This document shows, in pieces, positions 25,744 through 34,899 of a stretch of DNA of 64,000 nucleotides; the first letter of the stretch is position 1; every line of letters starts with the position of its first letter. The stretch spans positions 1 through 64,000 of the forward strand of contig JABZKU010000011.1 of assembly GCA_015257125.1 (NCBI GenBank), in the 5' to 3' direction. A model generated the notes under the pieces. The model worked only from the letters and a program-made list of their open reading frames with translations. It had not been told where the DNA came from and did no database searches. Position numbers and translations under genes: made by a program. The DNA is from Prevotellaceae bacterium (GTDB taxonomy: Bacteria; Bacteroidota; Bacteroidia; Bacteroidales; Bacteroidaceae).

Positions 25744-26571
25744 TTATAGTCCGGCGGCGTCTAAGATGGTTTGCATCTGGACTTGAAGTTCCTGCGCCTT
25801 CTCTCCGGCCACACGGCCGAAGTCGGGGGTAGAATCGGCGTAGATGATGCCGCGGCTGGAGTTGACGAGCAGTCCGCAATCGGCGTTGAGTCCGTAGCGG
25901 CACACCTCTTCGAGCGAACCGCCTTGCGCGCCCACGCCGGGCACGAGGAGGAAGTGATCGGGCACGATGCGGCGAATGTCGGCAAAGAGGCTGCCTTGAG
26001 TGGCACCGACCACGTACATCATGCGATCGGCGTCGGCCCATTGGCTGCTGGTGCGCAACACGTGCTCATAGAGGGGGCGTCCGTCGGCATCGGCGATGAG
26101 TTGGAAATCGTGGCTGCCCTTGTTGGAGGTGAGGGCCAAGAGGATGACCCAACGATCGGGGTAATCGAGGAAGGGGGTGACGGAGTCTTCGCCCATGTAG
26201 GGGGCGACGGTGAGCGCGTCGACGCTCGACTCGCCGAAGAAAGTGCGGGCATACATGGCCGAAGTGTTGCCGATGTCGCCGCGCTTGGCATCGGCGATGA
26301 TGAACTGATCGGGATGGTTCGTGCGAATGTAGTCGACGGTTTTCTCATAGGCTTGCCAACCTTTCACGCCGAAGCACTCGTAGAAAGCAAGGTTGGGCTT
26401 GTAGGCCACACAGTGGGGGGCAGTGGCGTCGATGATGGCTTTGTTGAAAGCAAAAATGGGGTCTTCGTCCTCGAGCAAGTGGGCGGGGATCTTCTTCAAG
26501 TCGGTGTCGAGACCGACGCAGAGGAAACTGCGCTTGCGACGAATGTTGGCAATGAGCTGTTGACGGTTCAT
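25744..26571 (-). CDS. pyrF: Orotidine 5'-phosphate decarboxylase, type 2
   Basis: PyrF makes UMP from OMP, the last step of de novo pyrimidine synthesis. The protein has 275 residues, the longer subfamily-2 form. The catalytic signature FIIADAKRGDIGNTS with its Lys is intact, as is the N-terminal FLCVGLDTDL. The start at 26571 (MNRQQLIANIRRK) matches the family. Its usual neighbour prfA is about 3.3 kb upstream here, with two envelope genes between. Confidence 0.95.
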   Translation of the reverse strand: MNRQQLIANIRRKRSFLCVGLDTDLKKIPAHLLEDEDPIFAFNKAIIDATAPHCVAYKPNLAFYECFGVKGWQAYEKTVDYIRTNHPDQFIIADAKRGDIGNTSAMYARTFFGESSVDALTVAPYMGEDSVTPFLDYPDRWVILLALTSNKGSHDFQLIADADGRPLYEHVLRTSSQWADADRMMYVVGATQGSLFADIRRIVPDHFLLVPGVGAQGGSLEEVCRYGLNADCGLLVNSSRGIIYADSTPDFGRVAGEKAQELQVQMQTILDAAGL

Positions 26572-26683
26572 TTGAGCAATGATTTGATGACGATGAATGC
26601 AAAACGGACGCCGGCGCATGCAGCGGCGGGGAGAAAATCGGTGCCGAAGGGACGAGTTGAGCTATCGGCACAGAAGAAGGTGC

Positions 26684-26720
26684 AAAAAATCTCCCCCGTC
26701 GTGGATGAACGACGAGGGAG
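26684..26720 (-). terminator. Terminator of the OmpA protein gene
   Basis: A 12-bp stem with one mismatch pairs 26691-26702 with 26709-26720. On the minus strand it is followed by ATTTTTTGC. It lies 24 bp after the stop at 26744. Confidence 0.85.
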
Positions 26721-26743
26721 TGAAGCGGTAGCCCTCGTCCCCG

Positions 26744-27841
26744 TCAAGGGGCAAGGGTGATTTCGACGCGACGACCGAAGTCGTGGCTGACCGTGGGCGC
26801 AGAGATGCCGCTTTCTGCAGCAACAATGCGCGAAGCGGGGACGCCGAGCTTGTGCAACTGGTTGACGACCGCCATCATACGACGGGCGGCGAGACGCTCA
26901 TTGCTGGCACGACGGCCATCGGGCGAGGCGTAACCGGAGATGGCTACACGTGCCGTGGGATAACGCTTGAGGAAGTCGGCGGTTTCGCGCAACTTGGCGG
27001 CACCGGCAGTGCTGATGGCGGCACTCGACACGCGGAAATAGATGGTACGACGGAAGTCGCCGGGGACTTCAACGACTTGCTCCTCGGTAACGACCTTGGT
27101 TTGCGGCACCGCAGGCACGGCTACAGTAGAAACCGTGACGCCGGTGGTCGGAGCGGGCTGCGCACTCATGCGTTGCGCCATCAGACTGCGCACCAACGTG
27201 TCGCGCTGAGCGATCAGTGCATTGCGTTGTTCCTCGAGTGCGGCGATGCGCTTTTCAAGGTCGCTCACGCGGCTGTCATTGGCCGCAGAAGCGGCCACCG
27301 GAACGGGGATAGGCGTCGTCACCACCGTGGTACGATTGGCCTTCTTAAGCTGACGCTCCAACTCCTGCTGGTTGCGCAAGAGGGTTTCGAGCGTGCTTTG
27401 ATCGACGGTGCTCTCCGTTGTGCCGCGAACGGCGGGGGCGCCGCCGTTCAGGCGCTGTTCGATGGCGGAAAGTCGTGCATTGATCTGCTCAAACTGCCAC
27501 CGGTAGAGCTCCGAAGCGTCGGAAGTGGTGGTCGTGGTTTGCGTTTTTGCGGACTGTGTGGGAACAGTCACGACAGGTTGCGCGGGCGTGTTGCGGGCAT
27601 CAAGGAGATTGAAGAGCAACTGCGTGCGCAAGAAGTCGGCCGTCTCACGATTGTGCCGATGCTGCGCACGGCGCTCACGCAAGAGCTGCGCCAAACGCTC
27701 AACGAGGGCTTGCTCGTCGACCGCAATGAGCGTATCGCCGGACACCGCCGCACCGGCACGGAGCGTATCGGCGGTGGTTTGCGCCGATACGTGAGCCGTG
27801 CAGGCTAAGAGAGCCAACAGAAGGGTGAATATTCTGTTCAT
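26744..27841 (-). CDS. OmpA-family periplasmic/outer membrane protein
   Basis: This 365-residue protein has a signal peptide ending HVSAQ and a long helical, partly coiled-coil middle (about 40-235) broken by Thr/Val/Pro-rich linkers. Its C-terminal OmpA domain (about 255-365) contains RVAISGYASPDGRRASNERL, the motif region that contacts peptidoglycan, and ends GRRVEITLAP. There is no lipobox. It begins 12 bp after a beta-barrel gene, and the two proteins probably act together: a barrel in the outer membrane and a wall-binding partner. Confidence 0.88.
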   Translation of the reverse strand: MNRIFTLLLALLACTAHVSAQTTADTLRAGAAVSGDTLIAVDEQALVERLAQLLRERRAQHRHNRETADFLRTQLLFNLLDARNTPAQPVVTVPTQSAKTQTTTTTSDASELYRWQFEQINARLSAIEQRLNGGAPAVRGTTESTVDQSTLETLLRNQQELERQLKKANRTTVVTTPIPVPVAASAANDSRVSDLEKRIAALEEQRNALIAQRDTLVRSLMAQRMSAQPAPTTGVTVSTVAVPAVPQTKVVTEEQVVEVPGDFRRTIYFRVSSAAISTAGAAKLRETADFLKRYPTARVAISGYASPDGRRASNERLAARRMMAVVNQLHKLGVPASRIVAAESGISAPTVSHDFGRRVEITLAP

Positions 27842-27853
27842 AGGACGGTTTGA

Positions 27854-29770
27854 TTAGGATTTCTTGCTGCCGGACTTCGTCGTTCCGTTTTCCTTCTTCG
27901 CGGCCGTTCCGGACGAAGTGGAGCGGGTGGTTACGGGAGTCACTGTGGCGGCGGGCACTGTGGTCTTCGATTTCTGCACGCTGTCGAGTTGTTTTTGCAA
28001 TTCGTCGATGCGCTTGAGCAGAGATTGCACTTGGGCCTCGGTCACACCGGTCGTGGTGGTTTGCACCGTGCCGTATCCGGGCACAGCTTGTTGCACAGCT
28101 GCGGGGGATACTTGGCCATTGCGCAGTGCGCTGATGAGCAAGATTTTGTCAATGTCGCTGAGGGCGGGCGTGTTGACAGCGCTGCGGCCGGCTTTGGCTT
28201 CGCGGGCATCGGCGGCGGCAACGACACGGTTGATGAGTTCGTTGAGCTGAGCAGACGTCATCATCAGCACGCGCGAAGTGCCGGAAGTGGCAACGGGGGC
28301 GCTTTGTGCCTCGGTCTTCTGCACGTCGACGGTGGTTTCGGTCGTGTTGCTACGAGTGCGTTCGGCTTCTACACGACCGCGCTCTGCGGCAATGAGGCGA
28401 AGTTGTGCCGTGTCAAGGCGTTCGGCGGCCTCCTGGAGTTGCGAGTCGAGCTCGGCGATGCGCTGATCGTAAACACTACGCTGTTTGCGGAGTTTTTCCT
28501 CTGCAAGAGCGCGTTCGGCGGCCACGCGCGAGTCGCTGTATTGGCGATAAGCTTCTACACCCGAGCGTCCGGTGAGACCAAGGTTGAAGCGTACTCCTGC
28601 ACGGTACATCCAGTTGACATTGACCTTGGCGGGATCGGAGATGGCAGAGACTTCGGGGTTGTCCTTATTGAGCAACATGGCTTCGGCTGCACCGAAAAGA
28701 CTGACATTGCGGTGCAAGGGGAAGTCAAGGCCGGCACCTCCGAGGGCGAACCAACCGTTTTCGGTCGTTCCGGTGTGGCCGTTGCGATCGACGTAGGACT
28801 TGCTGGCGTTAATATAGCCGGCACCGAGCGAAAGGTAGGGCGTTACGCCGCGACCTACGTTGAGACGCGTGATGAGGTTGGCACCGTAGATCGAAAGGTC
28901 GTCGTTGGTCTTGAAGCTGAACTTGTCGGCGTCGTTCGTATTGCGATAGTAGAAACCGCGCAAGCCAATGAGCGAGGTGAAGTCCACACCGGCGGAAAGA
29001 CCCAGCATCCAAGTGTCGCGATAGAGGGCTTCATCACGGAAATTCAAGTAAGCCGCACTGGGCTCTACGGCAAAACGCAGACCGCGGAAGCCGTTATTCA
29101 ACGTGCGACGGTAAGCTTTCGTCACTTCGTCCTTACTGTATTGCGTGCCGCCGAGATAGATGTCGAGCGAAGCGAGGGCGTTCCAGTTGGAAAGCGTCTT
29201 CTGCTCGGTGAGCGTGGCGTATTGGCTGGAGGGAGATACGTTGAAAAGCATGTCGCGCAGCTCGAGAGAGAGGGCTACTCGGCGAGCGAGATTGATTTTC
29301 AGACCGGCACCGAGGTTACCGTAAAGCTTTTCTTCACGAATGCGCGTACCGGTTGCGGCAGCGTCGTTGTAGTTGAACTTCAACACGCCCATTCCGCCGA
29401 GAACGTAGGGAGTAAGGCGGGCGTTGTTCCACAAATTGATTTTCACATCGCCACCCCAGCGCTCGTAGCTCACATTGGCGGCTTCAACATGGGCGGCCAA
29501 ATTGTGAGCGGCCGTCCAACCTACATTGTCGAGGGTGGATTTGAGATTGAAGCTGCGCTCGTAGTTACCACGGAGCTCAAGAATAGGACCGAAACCGAAA
29601 CCTACGCGAGCACCATAGGTAGCGGTGTTGCCCAAGTTGAGGTTGGAGTTCCACATGGTGTAGCCCAAAGAGGGACTAACGATGAAGTTGACATCGCTAA
29701 CTTGGGCATTTGCGCGAGGTGCACCGAAAGAAAACAGCAAAGCTGTTATGGCAAGTAATGTTTTTTTCAT
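27854..29770 (-). CDS. Outer-membrane beta-barrel protein with long C-terminal coiled coil
   Basis: This 638-residue protein has the signal peptide MKKTLLAITALLFSFG...NAQ, then a barrel of repeated amphipathic strands (about 24-430), many ending in aromatic residues. A coiled coil (about 435-500), a Thr/Ser-rich linker, a second helical part (about 590-610) and a basic Lys/Ser/Thr tail follow. The barrel region shows two similar halves, each opening with AAYLNF- or SLGYTMW-like strands. I do not recognise a named family. It is directly followed by an OmpA protein. The start at 29770 is chosen for the signal peptide; an upstream ATG adds an implausible N-terminus. Confidence 0.8.
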   Translation of the reverse strand: MKKTLLAITALLFSFGAPRANAQVSDVNFIVSPSLGYTMWNSNLNLGNTATYGARVGFGFGPILELRGNYERSFNLKSTLDNVGWTAAHNLAAHVEAANVSYERWGGDVKINLWNNARLTPYVLGGMGVLKFNYNDAAATGTRIREEKLYGNLGAGLKINLARRVALSLELRDMLFNVSPSSQYATLTEQKTLSNWNALASLDIYLGGTQYSKDEVTKAYRRTLNNGFRGLRFAVEPSAAYLNFRDEALYRDTWMLGLSAGVDFTSLIGLRGFYYRNTNDADKFSFKTNDDLSIYGANLITRLNVGRGVTPYLSLGAGYINASKSYVDRNGHTGTTENGWFALGGAGLDFPLHRNVSLFGAAEAMLLNKDNPEVSAISDPAKVNVNWMYRAGVRFNLGLTGRSGVEAYRQYSDSRVAAERALAEEKLRKQRSVYDQRIAELDSQLQEAAERLDTAQLRLIAAERGRVEAERTRSNTTETTVDVQKTEAQSAPVATSGTSRVLMMTSAQLNELINRVVAAADAREAKAGRSAVNTPALSDIDKILLISALRNGQVSPAAVQQAVPGYGTVQTTTTGVTEAQVQSLLKRIDELQKQLDSVQKSKTTVPAATVTPVTTRSTSSGTAAKKENGTTKSGSKKS

Positions 29771-29879
29771 AAGACTAAGTGTCTGTTTGAGGATTATAAG
29801 TCCGTTGTTAATTGCTTTGCTTGCCCGCGTGTCCACTTGGCACTCATGGGCAAGTCTTTTGGCTTAATTGGGGATGTAC

Positions 29880-30992
29880 TTAAAGTTCACTCTCCTTGAG
29901 GCGTTCTGCATTTTCGGCAACAATCAACTGATCGATGCAGCCTTGGATATCACCGTCCATGAAGGCGGAGAGATTGTAGATGGTGTAATTGATGCGATGG
30001 TCGGTGATTCGACCTTGCGGATAGTTGTATGTTCTAATTTTTGCGGAGCGATCGCCGGTCGAGACGAGGGTTTTACGGCGAGAAGCGATGTCATCGACGT
30101 ATTTTTGGTGCTCTTTGTCGTAAATGAAGGTGCGCAAACGAGCCAAAGCGCGCTCTTTGTTCTTGGGTTGGTCGCGCGTTTCGGTACATTCGATGAGGAT
30201 TTCTTCGACTTCGCCGGTATTGGGGTTCTTCCAATTGTAGCGAAGACGTACGCCGGACTCTACTTTATTGACGTTCTGGCCGCCGGCACCGGAAGAACGG
30301 AAGGTGTCCCACTTGATTTCGCCCTCGTTGATGACGACATCAAAGGCTTCGGCTTCGGGCAACACGGCCACTGTGGCGGCAGAGGTGTGGACGCGGCCTT
30401 GCGTCTCGGTGGCCGGCACGCGCTGCACGCGGTGAACGCCACTTTCGTACTTGAGTGTGCCGTAAACATCGGCGCCTGTGACGGAACAAACGATTTCTTT
30501 GAAGCCGCCGGCGGCACCTTCTGAAGCATTCGACACTTCCATTTTCCAACCTTTGGCTTCGCAGTATTTGGCATACATGCGAAACAAATCGCCGGCAAAG
30601 AGAGCGGCCTCGTCGCCCCCCGTTCCTCCGCGAATCTCGAGGATAGCGTTCTTGCTGTCCTCTGGATCTTTGGGAACGAGCAACAGTTTGATCGTTTCTT
30701 CCAGTTCGGGGATGCGCTGCTCGCAGGCGGCGACTTCTTCGCGCGCCATTTCTTTCATCTCGGCGTCGTCTTCCGTCATCAACAAGTGCTTGCTTTCTGC
30801 CAAATTGCCCAGCAAATCGGCATACTCACGGCGAGCACTCATCAGTTCTTCCAACTCTTTGTACTCTTTCGTGAGTCGTACATAGCGTTGTTGGTCGGCA
30901 ATGACCGAAGGGTCCGTGATCAGCGTGGAAACTTCTTCAAAACGCGCAACTAAGCCGTTCAGTTTTTCCAATAAGGTGGAGGTTTCTGCCAT
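29880..30992 (-). CDS. prfA: Peptide chain release factor 1
   Basis: RF1 ends translation at UAA and UAG. The protein has 370 residues. The stop-codon tripeptide region reads RVPATETQGRVHTSAAT (PAT, the RF1 type) and the catalytic GGQ is in SSGAGGQNVNKVESGVRL. The N-terminal helical domain and the C-terminal tail are complete. It starts 32 bp after the stop of the GIY-YIG gene, and the barrel gene follows after about 110 bp. Confidence 0.97.
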   Translation of the reverse strand: MAETSTLLEKLNGLVARFEEVSTLITDPSVIADQQRYVRLTKEYKELEELMSARREYADLLGNLAESKHLLMTEDDAEMKEMAREEVAACEQRIPELEETIKLLLVPKDPEDSKNAILEIRGGTGGDEAALFAGDLFRMYAKYCEAKGWKMEVSNASEGAAGGFKEIVCSVTGADVYGTLKYESGVHRVQRVPATETQGRVHTSAATVAVLPEAEAFDVVINEGEIKWDTFRSSGAGGQNVNKVESGVRLRYNWKNPNTGEVEEILIECTETRDQPKNKERALARLRTFIYDKEHQKYVDDIASRRKTLVSTGDRSAKIRTYNYPQGRITDHRINYTIYNLSAFMDGDIQGCIDQLIVAENAERLKESEL

Positions 30993-31024
30993 TGATTTAC
31001 TTGTTGTTACCGATTTGAGGGAAG

Positions 31025-31900
31025 TTACTTTGTGATTTGGTCGAGATAAGATTTCAATGTCGTGCCGTCTTCGAGTTTCCAGTCTTCAAAACCGTTACTA
31101 CTGTAGCCATTGCAAACGCCGGAAGCCGAACTTGGGGAAGTAAATACATAGTCTTCACACAGTTCGTAAGCCTCTTTGCTCTTTAACACACAAGACTCGA
31201 GTACCTTTTCGCGCTGTTTCAGAAAATCAAAGGAAGGAGTCACTTCAACATTGAGCAATGAGCCCTTCAACACGACGAAACTCTTCGTACCGTCGAGCAG
31301 TGGATAGCCTTTTGCGACTATTCCTTTGCGCTTCGCATAGAACAACGGATGCGGAGGCTCCTGCTTTTCGAGCGGAGGGGCTGCTGGTGCTGCACACTCC
31401 TCCACTTTTTCGAAGATGAAACAGCGTTCGCAGAGCAGAAAGAACTTGATTTGTTCGAACACTTCGTCAAACTCCGGACGATCCCACTCATGTAGCGTGG
31501 GATTGGTGGGCGTTTGGCCGTTGTCGCTCATATCATACGACGCACTTTCCTGCGCTGCGCGAATGGCGATGTACTCCAAATACTCGACATTGGCCGTGTT
31601 GTACAACCCGGAAGCCGAAACAAAGACGTAAGCGCGCGTCCACCAAGGCTTTTTCGCCAAGTGATCTTTCACACGAGCCGCAAAACCTTTCGTTTGTCCG
31701 ATATATCCCTTGCCACCTTCGTCAATCAGCAGATAGAGGGCGGGACGTTGCATACCTTTTAACTCGTTCAAGTTTTCGGAAATGCAGAAGGAACGCGACA
31801 AAACGTGCATCACGCAATCGGAACCGCCCACGACTTGCTTGTAGTTCAGCGGATTTCCGTCGGGAATAACGACTTTGAGCGTACGAAGGGTTTTGGACAT
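31025..31900 (-). CDS. GIY-YIG nuclease-like protein with DUF4357
   Basis: This 291-residue soluble protein has a GIY-YIG-like N-terminal part (about 45-110) with ALYLLIDEGGKGYIGQTKG, where LYL stands for GIY and YIG is intact, and an Arg two turns later in the place of the catalytic Arg. The C-terminal part (about 190-285) fits DUF4357, with FVVLKGS and a TSPSSASGVCNGYSSNGFEDW region. Proteins of this combination are usually uncharacterised and are often accessory genes. It sits between purM and prfA with gaps of 22 and 32 bp and so is co-transcribed with them. I did not locate the catalytic Glu with confidence. Confidence 0.85.
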   Translation of the reverse strand: MSKTLRTLKVVIPDGNPLNYKQVVGGSDCVMHVLSRSFCISENLNELKGMQRPALYLLIDEGGKGYIGQTKGFAARVKDHLAKKPWWTRAYVFVSASGLYNTANVEYLEYIAIRAAQESASYDMSDNGQTPTNPTLHEWDRPEFDEVFEQIKFFLLCERCFIFEKVEECAAPAAPPLEKQEPPHPLFYAKRKGIVAKGYPLLDGTKSFVVLKGSLLNVEVTPSFDFLKQREKVLESCVLKSKEAYELCEDYVFTSPSSASGVCNGYSSNGFEDWKLEDGTTLKSYLDQITK

Positions 31901-31922
31901 TGGACTACGACTACGCAATTAC

Positions 31923-33092
31923 TTAATAATGGAACTCACCAAATTCGCTACGAATGGTAAGACTCTTCTCGCCTTCCTCAATGCGTCCGACAATCTGCGC
32001 ATCGATGTTGAAAGAACGCGAAATTTCGATCACGCGCTCGGCGTGTTCCGGCGAAAGGTAGACCTCAAGACGGTGACCCATGTTGAAGACTTTGTACATC
32101 TCGCTCCAGTCCGTACCGCTTTCTTCGGCGATGGCGCGGAAAAGCGGGGGCACGGGGAACATATTGTCCTTGATTACGCGGCAATTGTCGGAAACGAAGT
32201 GCAAAACCTTCGTTTGTGCTCCGCCGGTGCAGTGCACCATGCCGTGAATCTCGGGGCGCAATTCGTCTAACAGGCGCTTGACCACCGGCGCATAAGTGCG
32301 GGTGGGCGAAAGCACGAGGCGTCCTGCATCAATGGGGCTACCTTCCACCGCATCCGTCAAGCGATAGCGACCGCTGTACACGAGTTCTTCGGGCACGGCA
32401 TGGTCAAAGCTTTCGGGATAGCGCTCGGCGAGATATTTTGCGAAGACATCGTGGCGCGCCGACGTGAGACCGTTGCTGCCCATGCCGCCGTTGTAGCCGG
32501 ATTCGTAGGTGGCTTGTCCGCAAGACGACAGGCCGACAATCACATCGCCGGGGCGAATGTTGGCATTGTCGATCACATCGCTGCGCTTCATGCGGCAAGT
32601 CACGGTGCTGTCGACAATAATCGTGCGCACCAAGTCGCCGACGTCGGCCGTTTCGCCGCCGGTGGCGTAAATGCCCACGCCCATTTCGCGCAACTGCTCG
32701 AGCAATTCGTCCGTGCCGTTGATGATGGCACTGATCACCTCGCCGGGAATGAGCATCTTGTTGCGGCCGATGGTCGAAGACACCAAGATGTTGTCCACCG
32801 CCCCGACGCACAACAAGTCATCGGTGTTCATTATCAGCGCATCTTGCGCAATTCCCTTCCAAACCGAGAGGTCTCCGGTTTCTTTCCAATAAAGATAAGC
32901 CAAACTCGACTTTGTTCCGGCGCCGTCGGCGTGCATGATGTTGCAATAGTCGGGATCGCCGCCGAGAATGTCGGGAATGATTTTACAGAAAGCCTGCGGA
33001 AACAGTCCTTTGTCGATGTTGCGGATGGCTGCGTGCACATCTTCTTTCATTGCGCTCACGCCGCGCATCATGTATCGCTGATTCTTGTCCAT
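31923..33092 (-). CDS. purM: Phosphoribosylformylglycinamidine cyclo-ligase
   Basis: PurM (AIR synthetase) closes the imidazole ring in purine synthesis using ATP. The protein has 389 residues, slightly longer than the E. coli enzyme. HADGAGTKSSLAYLYWKETG (the phosphate/ATP-binding region), DALIMNTDDLLCVGA and GIYATGGETADVGDLVRT mark the family. It begins 48 bp after the lemA stop, so it could be transcribed from the TPM-lemA promoter. Confidence 0.95.
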   Translation of the reverse strand: MDKNQRYMMRGVSAMKEDVHAAIRNIDKGLFPQAFCKIIPDILGGDPDYCNIMHADGAGTKSSLAYLYWKETGDLSVWKGIAQDALIMNTDDLLCVGAVDNILVSSTIGRNKMLIPGEVISAIINGTDELLEQLREMGVGIYATGGETADVGDLVRTIIVDSTVTCRMKRSDVIDNANIRPGDVIVGLSSCGQATYESGYNGGMGSNGLTSARHDVFAKYLAERYPESFDHAVPEELVYSGRYRLTDAVEGSPIDAGRLVLSPTRTYAPVVKRLLDELRPEIHGMVHCTGGAQTKVLHFVSDNCRVIKDNMFPVPPLFRAIAEESGTDWSEMYKVFNMGHRLEVYLSPEHAERVIEISRSFNIDAQIVGRIEEGEKSLTIRSEFGEFHY

Positions 33093-33140
33093 GGGGTTGA
33101 GGGGAAAGGGAAAAGAGAAGCCGTTAGACGAATGGGGAAA

Positions 33141-33749
33141 TTAGAATTGTACGCTGGGAGCCGTCTGTGCTGCTTCAGAAGCACGGAAAGGCGTTTTCGG
33201 ACTCATGCCGAAAAAGCCGGCAAAGAGGCTACCAGGGAATTGCTTCACCTTGATATTGTAGGTTTTCACCGCCTCATTGTAGATTTGACGGCTCTCGTTG
33301 ATGCGATTCTCCGTACCCTCCAACTGGGCTTGCAGTTGTGAGAACTGCTCGTTGGCCTTCAATTCGGGGTATTGCTCTTGCACGCTCAACAACTTGCCGA
33401 GTGCCTGCGACAGTTGTCCCTGCGCATTTTGATAAGCCTCGATTTGTTCGGGCGTGGCATTGGCGGGATCGAGCGTAATCTGCGTGGCACGGGCACGAGC
33501 CGCGATCACATTTTCGAGCGTTGCGCTTTCGTGCTTAGCATATCCCTTGACCGTGCTCACCAAGTTGGGGATCAGGTCGGCGCGGCGCTGGTATTGGCTT
33601 TGGACATCGGCCATTTTCTGCTCAACATCCTCGCTGAGCACAACCATGCTGCGCTGTTGCGAAATGCCGTAGAAGAAAAGGGAAACAAAAGCCAAAACGA
33701 AGAACCCAAATACAGCGATTACGCTGAGAAGAGCTTTAGACATTTTCAT
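33141..33749 (-). CDS. lemA: LemA family protein
   Basis: This 202-residue protein has one N-terminal membrane segment (about 5-27) and then a helical bundle. It contains the LemA motif RRADLIPNLVSTVKGYAKHE and later NIKVKQFPGSLFAGFFG. LemA proteins are membrane-anchored with an external N-terminus and are nearly always paired with a TPM/YgcG protein, as here; the biochemical role is not established. The frame is open upstream over the TPM gene, but MKMSKALLSV is the natural start. Confidence 0.93.
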   Translation of the reverse strand: MKMSKALLSVIAVFGFFVLAFVSLFFYGISQQRSMVVLSEDVEQKMADVQSQYQRRADLIPNLVSTVKGYAKHESATLENVIAARARATQITLDPANATPEQIEAYQNAQGQLSQALGKLLSVQEQYPELKANEQFSQLQAQLEGTENRINESRQIYNEAVKTYNIKVKQFPGSLFAGFFGMSPKTPFRASEAAQTAPSVQF

Positions 33750-33784
33750 CGTGAATAGTATTTGTGATGTTGGAAATGCGTTTA

Positions 33785-33815
33785 CTATATAAATAAAGGA
33801 GTGTGCTGAGTCGAC
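33785..33815 (-). repeat. CACTCCTTATATATAG motif, copy 3
   Basis: On the minus strand, after the TPM stop, GTCGACTCAGCACACTCC is followed by TTTATTTATATAG. It lies 36 bp before the lemA ATG. See the copies at 8951, 21067 and 34954. Confidence 0.5.
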
Positions 33816-33843
33816 ATGTATTGCATAGCACACAAAGAAAGAC

Positions 33844-34806
33844 TCAGAAGCGTCCGCCGGAACCGCCACCTCCGAAACTCCCCCCGCCGTAACTGCCGCC
33901 AGAACTGCCACCGCCCCATCCACCGGAGCGACCGCCGCGCAACAAGCTATTGAGCAAGAAGGCTGTTCCCATAGCACCGAGGCCGCTATTGTCGTTGTCT
34001 CGATCCTCAAACAGGCTTTCATCGCGGTAACCACAAGCACTGCAGGTCGAAACGACTCGGCGGAACGGTTGGCGACGGCCATTGCGCAGCAGGTGAACAC
34101 GATCTTCGCTCACTCGGCGCAATGTTTTCTGTCCACAACGCGGGCAAACTCGCGCTCTTTGTGCCAGGTGACGCATATAGAAGTAGGCACCGATCGGCAC
34201 ACCGAACAAGAGTAGCAGAAAGAGCCAAGGCACACCTTCCGATTCGTTCGTTTTCTTCGCCACGCGCAATTCGCCATCGTTGCGACAAGCGTGGTCAACG
34301 GCTTGCATGGCGGCCAACATCGCGGCATCCCACTGCCTACGGCGGAGATAAGGGATGAAGACGCGATCTTCGATTTGCTGGATCAGTCCGTCGGGCAGCG
34401 TACCTTCCAGCCCGTTGCCGGTGAGAAACTGATAAGAGCGGTCGCCGGTGGCCAAAACCACCACCAGTCCGGTACGCGTTTCGCGGTTGCCCACGCCATA
34501 CTTGCGCGCCAAGGTCATGGCGAAGCGGTAAGGATCATCGCCTTTGAGGCGATCGACCACCACCACGAGCGTTTGCACACCGCGGTCGCGCTCCAATGCA
34601 CCCAACAGGCGATCGAGAGAATCGACCGTGGCGGCCGAGAGAATCTGCTCCGGATTACTCACATAGCGGCGCACGTCTTGCAAGCGAGGTATGGGCACCT
34701 CTTCGGGCGTCCAAGTGCGCGCCGGTGCAGCTACAACAAAACACAGCACAATGACGATGGCAGAAAACCATCGAACTATCGTGCTGTGGAGGTTGAACCT
34801 TTTCAT
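33844..34806 (-). CDS. TPM-domain (YgcG-like) membrane protein
   Basis: This 320-residue protein has a signal peptide (about 1-32) and a TPM domain (about 45-180) with DRGVQTLVVVVDRL and RETRTGLVVVLATGDRSYQF. A membrane helix (about 200-220) is followed by a zinc-ribbon with CPRCG and CSACG, and then a Gly/Ser-rich tail ending GGSGGRF. The Gly-rich tail is typical of the family. It is paired with LemA 94 bp downstream. The ATG at 34806 is chosen because the -7 box lies only about 22 bp upstream; an in-frame ATG at 34830 would overlap it. Confidence 0.9.
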   Translation of the reverse strand: MKRFNLHSTIVRWFSAIVIVLCFVVAAPARTWTPEEVPIPRLQDVRRYVSNPEQILSAATVDSLDRLLGALERDRGVQTLVVVVDRLKGDDPYRFAMTLARKYGVGNRETRTGLVVVLATGDRSYQFLTGNGLEGTLPDGLIQQIEDRVFIPYLRRRQWDAAMLAAMQAVDHACRNDGELRVAKKTNESEGVPWLFLLLLFGVPIGAYFYMRHLAQRARVCPRCGQKTLRRVSEDRVHLLRNGRRQPFRRVVSTCSACGYRDESLFEDRDNDNSGLGAMGTAFLLNSLLRGGRSGGWGGGSSGGSYGGGSFGGGGSGGRF

Positions 34807-34827
34807 TGTATGGCGATATATTCGTTG

Positions 34828-34858
34828 CAAAGATACACAGACTTATGCAATGCGGCAA
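34828..34858 (-). promoter_or_regulatory. Promoter of TPM-lemA
   Basis: A minus-strand TTG (34856-34858), exactly 20 bp, then TATCTTTG (34828-34835). A perfect 14-bp palindrome GATAGATATCTATC (34887-34900) lies about 30 bp upstream of the TTG and could be an operator. Confidence 0.75.
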
Positions 34859-34899
34859 ATGTTGGTGGGGATATTTCGCTGCGAAAGATAGATATCTAT

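Noticed and set aside
31025..31900. Homing endonuclease or intron-encoded GIY-YIG enzyme
   Set aside because: The gene is a complete free-standing frame between intact neighbours with no intron or intein signals, and its C-terminal domain is DUF4357.
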